In this document: positions 1 through 5,686 of the stretch, in pieces
How positions within the stretch are numbered: the stretch's first letter is position 1
Layout of the letters: every line of letters starts with the position of its first letter
Source of the DNA: SIAJ01 sp036266155
GTDB taxonomy: Bacteria; Planctomycetota; Planctomycetia; Gemmatales; Gemmataceae
Assembly (NCBI GenBank): GCA_036266155.1
Contig: DATANR010000094.1
Coordinates: forward strand, 1 to 8,330
Length of the DNA stretch: 8,330 bases
Direction of reading: 5' to 3'
Position numbers and translations under genes: made by a program
The notes under the pieces: generated by a model
The model's database searches: none
Seen by the model: only the letters and a program-made list of their open reading frames with translations
Told to the model about the DNA's origin: nothing

Positions 1-132
1 TGTCCGGGACTTGGAAAGGCCACTGTTGCCGATGACCAGGAGGGCGTTGTACCTCTTGTCCGCCAGCTTTTGTACGTCGCTCGTGAACTCGGCATACGTC
101 CGGATCGTCAGGGCATGTTCTGGGGTCTGCAT
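1..132 (-). CDS. P-loop ATPase of a mobile element, N-terminal part (runs off the left edge)
   Basis: Only the first 44 codons are inside the window and the frame is open to base 1. Residues 31-42 read LLVIGNSGLSKS: a hydrophobic beta strand followed by GxxGxxKS, a Walker A loop in which the usual Gly before the Lys is Ser. The start ATG at 130-132 is preceded by AGGAG (complement of 141-145) with 8 nt spacing, one of the clearest Shine-Dalgarno sites in the window. The gene is divergent from the helix-turn-helix gene at 309 and lies on the element side of the tRNA-Lys scar, so an accessory role in the element (a AAA-type or replication/partition-type ATPase) is likely. The downstream motifs that would name the family are outside the window. 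The nucleotide-binding call is inferred from one motif. Confidence 0.6.
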   Translation of the reverse strand, partial: MQTPEHALTIRTYAEFTSDVQKLADKRYNALLVIGNSGLSKSRT

Positions 133-308
133 GGTCGGGACTCCTGTATGCGATTGAAAAACTGGCGGACTGGCGGACACCCCGCCCTCTCGCCAGCAGG
201 GAGCCGCCCGATAGGCGCATCGCCCCTCCCCGCAGCCCGCTGGGGAGTGTCCGATACCGGCCGGTCTGTACACTTCCGTAAACCGGCTCTGAACACTTGT
301 GTGAACCC
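133..308. promoter_or_regulatory. Divergent intergenic region with tandem repeat and palindromes
   Basis: This 176-bp gap separates the starts of the two divergent element genes and should hold both promoters. Visible elements are a perfect 8-bp tandem repeat ACTGGCGG at 161-168 and 169-176, a 10-bp palindrome ACCGGCCGGT at 256-265, TGTACA at 267-272, and the small inverted repeat ACAC-TT-GTGT at 293-302 just before the HTH gene. Such sites fit an operator bound by the neighbouring HTH protein, but that is inference. I could not pick convincing -35/-10 boxes. Confidence 0.4.
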
Positions 309-656
309 ATGCCCATTACGAACGAGATGAAACTCGTCGGCGTGACCGCAGTGGTCGTGAGTGAACGACCGGCCGAATGGGAAGCACTGGTCAGGAAGTT
401 TGGCCTAGAGGCCACTATGAAGTTCGTGGTGGACTTGCTCGCCTCAAGAGGTGGCGATGTAGAGCAGACCGTTGTAGCACTCGGCAAAGCGTGCCGTATG
501 GCGTTTGCATCGACGCCAGCAGACCGGAAGGCCGAAGCACTTCGACTGAAGAAAGAGGGGTTCCCTACGGCCGTTATCGCCCGGAAACTAGGCGTCAGTC
601 GGACAACGGCCCACAAGATGGTGGGAGCAAAAAGGCCGAAAGAGTCGCACGACTGA
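309..656 (+). CDS. Small helix-turn-helix DNA-binding protein (115 aa)
   Basis: Residues 74-106 form a resolvase/Hin-type helix-turn-helix: a first helix around RKAEALRLKKEG, then TAVIARKLG, then the recognition helix SRTTAHKMV. The first 65 residues are helical with no recognised domain, and the tail is basic (AKRPK). There is no recombinase catalytic domain, so this is a stand-alone DNA-binding protein such as an element regulator or excisionase-like factor rather than an integrase. I chose ATG 309. An in-frame TTG at 297 and an ATG at 327 are alternatives, and none has a strong Shine-Dalgarno. It is divergent from the P-loop gene and is the last gene before the att scar at 821-862, a common place for directionality or regulatory genes. 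The HTH is clear; the role is inferred. Confidence 0.7.
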   Translation: MPITNEMKLVGVTAVVVSERPAEWEALVRKFGLEATMKFVVDLLASRGGDVEQTVVALGKACRMAFASTPADRKAEALRLKKEGFPTAVIARKLGVSRTTAHKMVGAKRPKESHD

Positions 657-820
657 AACGTCGTCAATGTGCATCTAAACGTGCATCAATTCTCCGCTAG
701 AGGGCAATTCCGGCCCTCGCTCTGGTCAAAGCTAAGATGCCAGAATTCCCTAAGAAAACACGGGGAACCCTGGTTTTTTCCAGGGTTCCCGCAGCCATGC
801 CTAAGATGAATCGCAGAGTT
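657..820. other. Non-coding att-proximal region of the element
   Basis: No credible gene lies between the HTH stop and the tRNA fragment. The stretch is dense in short repeats: GTGCATC at 669-675 and again at 681-687 (12-bp period), and CTAAGA at 732-737, 750-755 and 801-806, the outer two extending to CTAAGATG. It also holds a perfect hairpin at 763-790. Repeats beside a tRNA attachment site are typical of integrase arm sites or excisionase sites, but no protein in the window shows that they are used this way. Confidence 0.45.
763..790. repeat. Perfect 11-bp inverted repeat with T6 loop
   Basis: GGGAACCCTGG (763-773) and CCAGGGTTCCC (780-790) are exact reverse complements separated by TTTTTT. 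The stem is very stable. The T-run sits in the loop rather than after the stem, so it is not a canonical intrinsic terminator in either direction. It lies 31 bp from the tRNA fragment. It could be a recombination or protein-binding site, or a transcript-end hairpin for the HTH gene. Confidence 0.65.
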
Positions 821-862
821 CTTTTAATCCGTTGGTCCTGGGTTCGAGTCCCAGCGCCTTCA
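821..862 (+). other. attR-like scar: 3' half of tRNA-Lys(UUU)
   Basis: The sequence fits the tRNA-Lys layout exactly: anticodon loop CTTTTAA (821-827, anticodon TTT), 3' anticodon stem TCCGT (828-832), variable loop TGGTC (833-837), T stem CTGGG, T loop TTCGAGT, T stem CCCAG (850-854), 3' acceptor strand CGCCTTC (855-861) and discriminator A (862). The T stem pairs perfectly. The bases before it (…CGCAGAGTT) cannot form the 5' anticodon stem, and no D arm or 5' acceptor GAAGGCG lies upstream, so this is a partial copy and not a gene. Identity starting at the anticodon loop matches tyrosine integrases that cross over there. The intact tRNA-Lys should lie at the other, left end of the element, outside the window. 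No CCA follows. Confidence 0.82.
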
Positions 863-991
863 TTCGAAATAAGCATGAGAAAGCCGAAACTGCCCGCGCC
901 CGGTCGATAGTTCAGCTTGACGACCCGGGGATCTTCCAAGAGTGTTCTGACGGCGAGCGAGCGGTTTACCGAACGTCCGAGTTTTGTCACT
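863..991. other. Chromosomal spacer between att scar and DUF1559 remnant
   Basis: This is 129 bp with no recognisable gene, RNA or strong repeat. It is the first stretch of presumed native chromosome to the right of the integration scar. I see no tRNA processing signal or T-rich terminator immediately after the tRNA fragment. Confidence 0.4.
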
Positions 992-1381
992 TCAATCAAG
1001 CCAATACTTTTCGTTCCCGTTGCGGGTGACGGCTGCCTTCAATTTTTGTTCGCCAATGTCGTGCTTGATGAAACGGCGCGACCCGTCGGCCAAACACGCG
1101 CGGAACCCGTCGTTGAACAAGCCCTTCAATTGAAAGGGTTGGTCCGGATCAAACTCGATGTTCTCTGGCTTCGTCCACGGCACCGGCTCGCCGGCCTCGA
1201 CCAACAACAGCGTGTTCGAGGTGCCGTCCGAGAAGTCGGTCATTTTCGCTCCCTTGCGCCTCTCGAACGCGGTTCCGGGCCCGACGATGACGTGGCAGAC
1301 GGTGTGATTCGGCGGCAGCTTGTCCCGCTGGTGTTTGGGCGCGGCGTATTGTCGTCGCTGACCATCGCCATTACAAGCAAT
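992..1381 (-). pseudogene. DUF1559 (SBP_bac_10) protein, C-terminal remnant
   Basis: In one minus-strand frame the DUF1559 C-terminal signatures appear in order: VGPGTAFE, then TDFSDGTSNTLLLVEAGE, then the pre-terminal ADGSRRFI, and a TGA at 992-994. The recognisable homology begins near YAAPKH at about 1348. The frame is closed upstream by a TGA at 1382-1384, and nothing resembling the type IV pilin-like N-terminal methylation and helix segment of these proteins precedes it. Complete family members are usually about 300 residues or more, so roughly two thirds is gone. An ATG at 1241-1243 could start an 83-residue peptide, but it lies inside the domain and is unlikely to be a real start. These proteins are abundant, surface-associated and poorly characterised in Planctomycetota. 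The remnant lies 130 bp from the integration scar. Confidence 0.78.
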
Positions 1382-1448
1382 TCATTGCGAGTGCTCACGA
1401 CCAGATCTTCGTTTGGCGGGTATCCAGGGGCTGTGACCGGAAATTCGT

Positions 1449-2633
1449 TCACTTTGCCGATGCGATCAACCCCGCCAAGAAATTCACACCGTCGCTTCGC
1501 GCCTTCGCCGCTTCGGCGAGCCCCGCAAAGTCGCCGGCTTGTTGACACAGTTCGTAAACGCTCGGGCACGAGAGCGGGCGGTTCTCGCCGGCGAGGTATT
1601 TTTTCGCGATCTCCAGCGCCTCGGCGTGGCGATTGACCTTGAGAAGCAAGTTCACAAACACTTCCGCGGCGAATGTGCTCCCCTCAGCCGCGGCGGGAGC
1701 GATCTTGTCGTGGAAGTGCTTCAAGCCAGCTTTGACGTTTTCACCGTCGAGCACGTCGAGCAGAATCTTGTAATCGGCATAACTTTTTTCGAATGGCGGG
1801 TCGGAGGCGAACTTGAACGACTCGCTCAAGCCCGCGCCATAGGCACAGAGTTCGCGCGCGAGCTTGCGCTCTGGGCACGCATCCAGTTCCAGGGCGAATT
1901 GGCAGACTGACGACAGGTGCGACGTATCGATGTGATAGGCCCCCTCCTCGAACAACTCGGGGTGGGCATGCACCAGTTCGCCGACCGATGCGCCGTCCGG
2001 AACCGTGATGCCGCGACCTTGCAGGTCCGCTTGCAACCGCTCGAACAGTTGTGCGTAGAGAGACCGCACCAAAGCCCGGATGCAATGCTGTTTGGCCGAG
2101 GGGTTGCGTGAAAAGTCCTGGCCGCTGTACGTCGTGATCGCATTGCAGATGCCATAGCGCTCGACGATCAGGTCGAAGCCCTTGGCCGGGTGAACGCCGT
2201 GATAAAGCCCAACCTCAACCAGCGGTTGAATGTCATCGGCGTCGGTCGGCACGAATGAATCGAGATATGCGCGCACCGCCTCGGGTTCACCGAGCATGTT
2301 GAAGTAGAACCACGCCTTGCGCAGATCGTGGCGCTTCAAGAACTCATTTCCCACCATCCGGCCGGCATCGCGAATGGACTGCTCGTACTGCTCGTGCGTG
2401 GTCGCCGGCAAATCGGCGGCGGCGCCCGTTGGGAACGGCGACACGCCAAGCTCGACGCGCTTCTTCATCAGCAAGGCATAGAAGAGTGCGCCAAAGTCCT
2501 CGATGGCGCGCAAGTCGACACAAAGTTGATCGATTGCCGCCTTCGGCCCGGACTTCGCCAAGGTCTCTTGGAGGCGGGCGTAGGTTTCTGGAGAAAGTGT
2601 CGGCGCTGGCGGAAGCTCGTCGGGGTCGAACAT
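1449..2633 (-). CDS. Conserved hypothetical helical-repeat protein (394 aa)
   Basis: I do not recognise a named family, though the sequence resembles planctomycete conserved hypotheticals. It is almost entirely helical, with no signal peptide or membrane segment, so it is probably cytoplasmic. Two stretches look TPR-like: residues 95-127 (helices around FLKRHDLRKAWFYFNMLGE and a following EAVRAYLDSF) and 322-390 (FVNLLLKVNRHAEALEIAKK, then ELCQQAGDFAGLAEAAKA). Histidine-rich spots occur at 145/148 (YHGVH), 223/225 (VHAHPE) and 235/239 (the YHIDTSHLSS motif). They could be conserved functional residues, but nothing shows metal binding. The ATG at 2631-2633 has no Shine-Dalgarno. The gene follows the S8 gene on the same strand, with 161 bp and a hairpin between them. 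The stop is at 1449-1451. Confidence 0.8.
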   Translation of the reverse strand: MFDPDELPPAPTLSPETYARLQETLAKSGPKAAIDQLCVDLRAIEDFGALFYALLMKKRVELGVSPFPTGAAADLPATTHEQYEQSIRDAGRMVGNEFLKRHDLRKAWFYFNMLGEPEAVRAYLDSFVPTDADDIQPLVEVGLYHGVHPAKGFDLIVERYGICNAITTYSGQDFSRNPSAKQHCIRALVRSLYAQLFERLQADLQGRGITVPDGASVGELVHAHPELFEEGAYHIDTSHLSSVCQFALELDACPERKLARELCAYGAGLSESFKFASDPPFEKSYADYKILLDVLDGENVKAGLKHFHDKIAPAAAEGSTFAAEVFVNLLLKVNRHAEALEIAKKYLAGENRPLSCPSVYELCQQAGDFAGLAEAAKARSDGVNFLAGLIASAK

Positions 2634-2715
2634 CGGTTGTGTCAGTCGGTGGAGTGAAGGCGCGGGCTTTGATCAGTTTAAGAGTTGTCACGCAAAGTCG
2701 CCAAGACTCCAGCCA
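2634..2715. promoter_or_regulatory. Leader of the 394-aa gene with an AAAGTCGCCAAGA box
   Basis: Non-coding leader upstream of the minus-strand start at 2633. It holds TCACGCAAAGTCGCCAAGAC around 2688-2707. The core AAAGTCGCCAAGA (2694-2706) occurs again at 8118-8130 in front of the TIGR03032 gene, in the same orientation relative to the gene. It resembles the CACGCAAAGACGCCAAGA-type repeats found between genes in many environmental bacterial genomes (recalled, not searched). Whether it is a promoter part or a dispersed repeat cannot be decided here. Confidence 0.4.
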
Positions 2716-2784
2716 GGGTATGGGGTATTGGGTATGGGGTTTGGGAAGCAGGTAGCCAACCCTATGCCCCACAGCCCATACCCC
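2716..2784. repeat. Imperfect hairpin with G-runs on both strands (possible terminator/G-quadruplex)
   Basis: The plus strand carries five G-runs at 2716-2745, spaced GGG-TAT-GGGG-TATT-GGG-TAT-GGGG-TTT-GGG. The other arm is C-rich (2760-2784), so the minus strand reads GGGG-TAT-GGG-CTGT-GGGG-CATA-GGG. The two arms are imperfect reverse complements and can also form a long hairpin. In the minus-strand transcript it begins 10 nt after the S8 stop codon, where it could end or protect that message before the next gene. There is no U-tract. Confidence 0.6.
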
Positions 2785-2794
2785 TACCTCGTTC

Positions 2795-5539
2795 TTACTT
2801 GCGGAACCAGTCCGCCGGCATGCCAATGAGGCCGCCGGCCGGGATGCGCAGGAGTTTCGGGAAGCTGCCGGGTTGTAAGCCCGCGCTGCGCACGCTCGCG
2901 GCCCAACCGGCCGCGAAGGCAGCGGCGAGGTCGCTGCCGTGTTCGCCCGTAACCGGCGCCAAAAGGTCGGGCTTCACTTGCAACTCGGTCTGCGGACCAG
3001 CGCCGAATGCTGATTGCAGCAATGGCTTGCCATCCGGGCCGGCAGCGCCGATCGCAAACACGCTGCGAGCGTCGGCAGGAACCGAGACGCCGCCGTCGCG
3101 CGATGAGTAGTCGGCCAGCCCGAAACGCCCGCGACCATCCGAGGATTCCACGAAGACGCGTGGCCGCAACTCCCAGTCGACTTCCTGGCCGACGAGCGTC
3201 GGCACGTTGAATGGCCGCAGACTGGTCGGGACGCGCCCCTCGAGTCGCACCGCATAGCGGCCGTCGGCGGGCAGCGTGATTTCCAGCGTGTGCTCGTAGA
3301 CGCCGAACTGTGGTTCAATGTGCAAGCGTGACGGCAACCCTTCAGAGGCGGCGACTACGTCGATTTCGTCCGAACCGTATTTCTCGCCGGAGGGGTCGCG
3401 CTGCTTGACGAGTTGCAATCGCATTGGGGCTACCGGAACGCGATAATCGAGTTCCGTCATCGTCGGATCATGCGGTTCACGCCACTGGACGCTCACGCGG
3501 ATCTTCGCACCGGCCGACAGGTCGAGAACTTGTTTCCCGTCAACAGTTGCCGACAAGAAATTCAACTCGCGCGACCAGCGGCCAATCTTCAATTCCGAGT
3601 CCGGCGACCCAAATTCCATCACGCCATTTTTATCGACGTCGTTGAACAGGCCGGTCCAGCTTTGCCCTTGCGTGTCGCCCGCCGGTTGGAACCACAACGG
3701 CCGTTCGCCCGGATTCGGCTGTGTGAGGTGCCGAGTGGTCTGGGGGCTCTTGGGCCGTGTCAGCCAGTCGTCGAGGAAGCGGCTGATGGCACTGGCCGCG
3801 TCGAGTGCGAAACCGGTGTTCCACTGAAGCTGGCAAAGGACAATTTGGCATCCGGTCAGATGGCCGATGTTGCGTTCGAGCAACTCGACGCGAACCTGAC
3901 GAGTCAGGAGCACCCGGCCTTCTTCGTCGAGCTTGCGCAGCGCTTGCTGAGCGGCCACGCGTCGCTGCCGTGGCGTCTCGTCGTCGCTGAAGTCCTCAAA
4001 CGCCCGTTCGTATTCGAGACGTGCCGCCCGCCGCCGCAGCTCCAGATCGTTGCTGTCGGCTTCGATCTCGAGCCGTCGCGTGATCAGGCCCTCGGTCCGG
4101 AATTCGTCGCCGCGGACGGCCCGGGCGACGTTGATGATCTGATAGGGTGCATCCGCGGGGACACGGACCAAGTAGAGGTCGGCCGCCGGCGCTGCCACGC
4201 GGACGGCCAAGGCGCACTGCGTTCCGTGGCCGAGTTCACCCGGCATCGGCTCGGGCTGGACGTCGCGATTGCGCTCGGCCGTTAAATCGAGAAGCGTCAC
4301 GGCGCCGGTTTTCGCGTCCTTGCCCGGCGGCGGGAAGTGTTTTTCCCAGCCGGCGAAGTCGGTGTCGATGATGACGACGCGCATCCCCTGGCCCAGTTTC
4401 CCGGCCGCATGCAAGCGGTCCAGCCCGGTGATCTTGAGCGCGTCGATATCCTTCACCGGAACCGGTTCGGCGAGATAGTGAACCTGTTTTTCTTTTTCTT
4501 CCTTCTTCGGTTCCGCGGGCGTCGGTTCCGGAGGTCGTGTCAAGCCGCTGGCCACGCGCGGCAAGCGCATCGAAGCGACCTCAGCGAGCCCCGCGATGTC
4601 GGCCGCTTTGGAACCTTGTGGGACGAGCACGGTGACCACGTTACCGACTCGTCCTTCAATCAATGCCCCCGTCGGAATGAATGGGCCGCGCCAGTCGCGA
4701 TCGTACTCGGGTGGCGTCACGGCCAGAACGACTTCTAATCGCAGCGGCTTGGTGGCGACGCCTTCCTCGGCCATCTTGCGGCGCAGGTCGGCGGTCCACT
4801 TGTTTAAATTCGGCTGGTCGGCCGGAATCGGTGGCAACGTGACCACGGCCGGCGGCGGCTCGGCCGGCCCAAAAATCTCGACGACGCGTACGGGCAGCAC
4901 GTCAGCAAATGGCTTGACGAGGAACGGCGTCGGCGTGCCATCGGGCAGCGTGGCGAACAGTTCACGCGGCAGGTCAGGCAGGAACCAGCCGCTCGGTTGT
5001 TGACGCAGGTCGCGGAGCAACTTGGGGACCACGTTCGCGGGGACCATGCCACGATGAACCGTGAACTTGCGTGAGTCGAAGCCGACGTCTTTGACGAAGC
5101 CGGCCTTCGCCAGAGCAAAATCGGTTTGATTCCAAAGCGCGAGTTGATCGCGGCTGGGCGATATTTCAACCGACGCCCGCATCAGCGCTGCCGGGTCGGC
5201 GGGCGGCTTCATTCCCGCGGGTGACAACACAATCGTCTGTACGCGGCGATCCTTGAACAGTTCGTGCGCGGTCTTCGACGGGATCGTGCCCTCCATTATC
5301 TGGGCGGTCGGGTCGAACGGAGCCGTCTCGTTCTCGTCGTTCTCGGTCTCTTTGAAGCCGAGGCTGGCGAAGTACTTGGTCATCGCCTCGAATTGCAAAA
5401 CGCGTTCGTTCCGCTCCGCCTGGATGCGATAGCGGATGACGACGTCGTACACGTCCGGCGGCTTCGGCACCTTGATCTGGGCCGACGAAGTCGCCGCGAC
5501 CATAAGCCAACAGAGCGACGCCGACAAGAAAGTCCGCAT
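2795..5539 (-). CDS. Secreted subtilisin-like (S8) family protein, probably inactive (914 aa)
   Basis: The start is set at ATG 5539 because it opens a good signal peptide (MRTFLSASLCWLMVAATSSA, likely cut before Q21). A longer in-frame ATG at 5830 would run through the divergent SDR gene. Residues 33-331 hold up to three propeptide-like alpha/beta units (GTIPSKTAHEL…, GMVPANVVPKL…, GRVGNVVTVLV…), then a Glu/Lys linker (342-352). The subtilase core follows: Asp in VVIIDTD (D392), His in GHGTQCA (H438), a charged helical, probably coiled-coil insert (484-563), QPAGDTQ at the oxyanion position (619-625), an EF-hand-like loop DVDKNGVMEF (634-643), a beta-rich PPC-like segment to about 770, and the KPDLLAP…GSDLAAAFAAG motif (856-878). 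Aligned with GTSxAAPxxAG, the nucleophile Ser becomes D870 and the oxyanion Asn becomes D622. S869 is adjacent, so activity is doubtful but not excluded. It would act outside the cytoplasm. Confidence 0.85.
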   Translation of the reverse strand: MRTFLSASLCWLMVAATSSAQIKVPKPPDVYDVVIRYRIQAERNERVLQFEAMTKYFASLGFKETENDENETAPFDPTAQIMEGTIPSKTAHELFKDRRVQTIVLSPAGMKPPADPAALMRASVEISPSRDQLALWNQTDFALAKAGFVKDVGFDSRKFTVHRGMVPANVVPKLLRDLRQQPSGWFLPDLPRELFATLPDGTPTPFLVKPFADVLPVRVVEIFGPAEPPPAVVTLPPIPADQPNLNKWTADLRRKMAEEGVATKPLRLEVVLAVTPPEYDRDWRGPFIPTGALIEGRVGNVVTVLVPQGSKAADIAGLAEVASMRLPRVASGLTRPPEPTPAEPKKEEKEKQVHYLAEPVPVKDIDALKITGLDRLHAAGKLGQGMRVVIIDTDFAGWEKHFPPPGKDAKTGAVTLLDLTAERNRDVQPEPMPGELGHGTQCALAVRVAAPAADLYLVRVPADAPYQIINVARAVRGDEFRTEGLITRRLEIEADSNDLELRRRAARLEYERAFEDFSDDETPRQRRVAAQQALRKLDEEGRVLLTRQVRVELLERNIGHLTGCQIVLCQLQWNTGFALDAASAISRFLDDWLTRPKSPQTTRHLTQPNPGERPLWFQPAGDTQGQSWTGLFNDVDKNGVMEFGSPDSELKIGRWSRELNFLSATVDGKQVLDLSAGAKIRVSVQWREPHDPTMTELDYRVPVAPMRLQLVKQRDPSGEKYGSDEIDVVAASEGLPSRLHIEPQFGVYEHTLEITLPADGRYAVRLEGRVPTSLRPFNVPTLVGQEVDWELRPRVFVESSDGRGRFGLADYSSRDGGVSVPADARSVFAIGAAGPDGKPLLQSAFGAGPQTELQVKPDLLAPVTGEHGSDLAAAFAAGWAASVRSAGLQPGSFPKLLRIPAGGLIGMPADWFRK

Positions 5540-5686
5540 GGGAGCGCTCGACAAAGGCCGGAATGCCACGCTTCCATGATGACGGGCAATCAACGCCTTG
5601 CCAAGCAAGAGCTTGTCGAATTTGTGCGGACAGTGAAAGTAATTCCGGAACGGCCGGCGCAACATGCCGGCGAAAGGATGGATCGT
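5540..5686. promoter_or_regulatory. Divergent promoter region between the S8 and SDR genes
   Basis: These 147 bp separate two divergent starts. Close to the SDR start are the palindrome TTCCGGAA (5643-5650) and a direct repeat GCCGGCG at 5653-5659 and 5666-5672 (13-bp spacing), a possible operator. AAAGGA at 5673-5678 is a Shine-Dalgarno-like site 8 nt before ATG 5687 and is the reason for choosing that start. The S8 side shows no clear Shine-Dalgarno. Confidence 0.4.

Noticed and set aside
763..790. Canonical Rho-independent terminator
   Set aside because: The T-run is inside the loop and nothing T-rich follows the stem on either strand, so it is listed as an inverted repeat.
789..862. A complete tRNA-Lys gene
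   Set aside because: Only the 3' half is present. The bases before the anticodon loop do not pair with TCCGT, and there is no D arm or 5' acceptor strand.
697..999. Minus-strand 100-aa ORF containing GAGTRTQDQRIKRT
   Set aside because: That peptide is the antisense translation of a tRNA T arm and acceptor, a known annotation artefact. The ORF runs across the att scar.
917..1636. Plus-strand 239-aa ORF
   Set aside because: It is antisense to the DUF1559 remnant and to the end of the 394-aa gene. It is Arg-rich with no domain, as expected of a GC-rich shadow frame.
3413..4285. Plus-strand 290-aa ORF
   Set aside because: It is antisense to the S8 core, where motifs on the minus strand are clear. 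It shows no domain or Shine-Dalgarno.
5264..5686. N-terminal extension of the SDR to an upstream ATG at 5264
   Set aside because: It lies antisense to the S8 gene start. SDR homology begins right after ATG 5687, which has a spaced AAAGGA.
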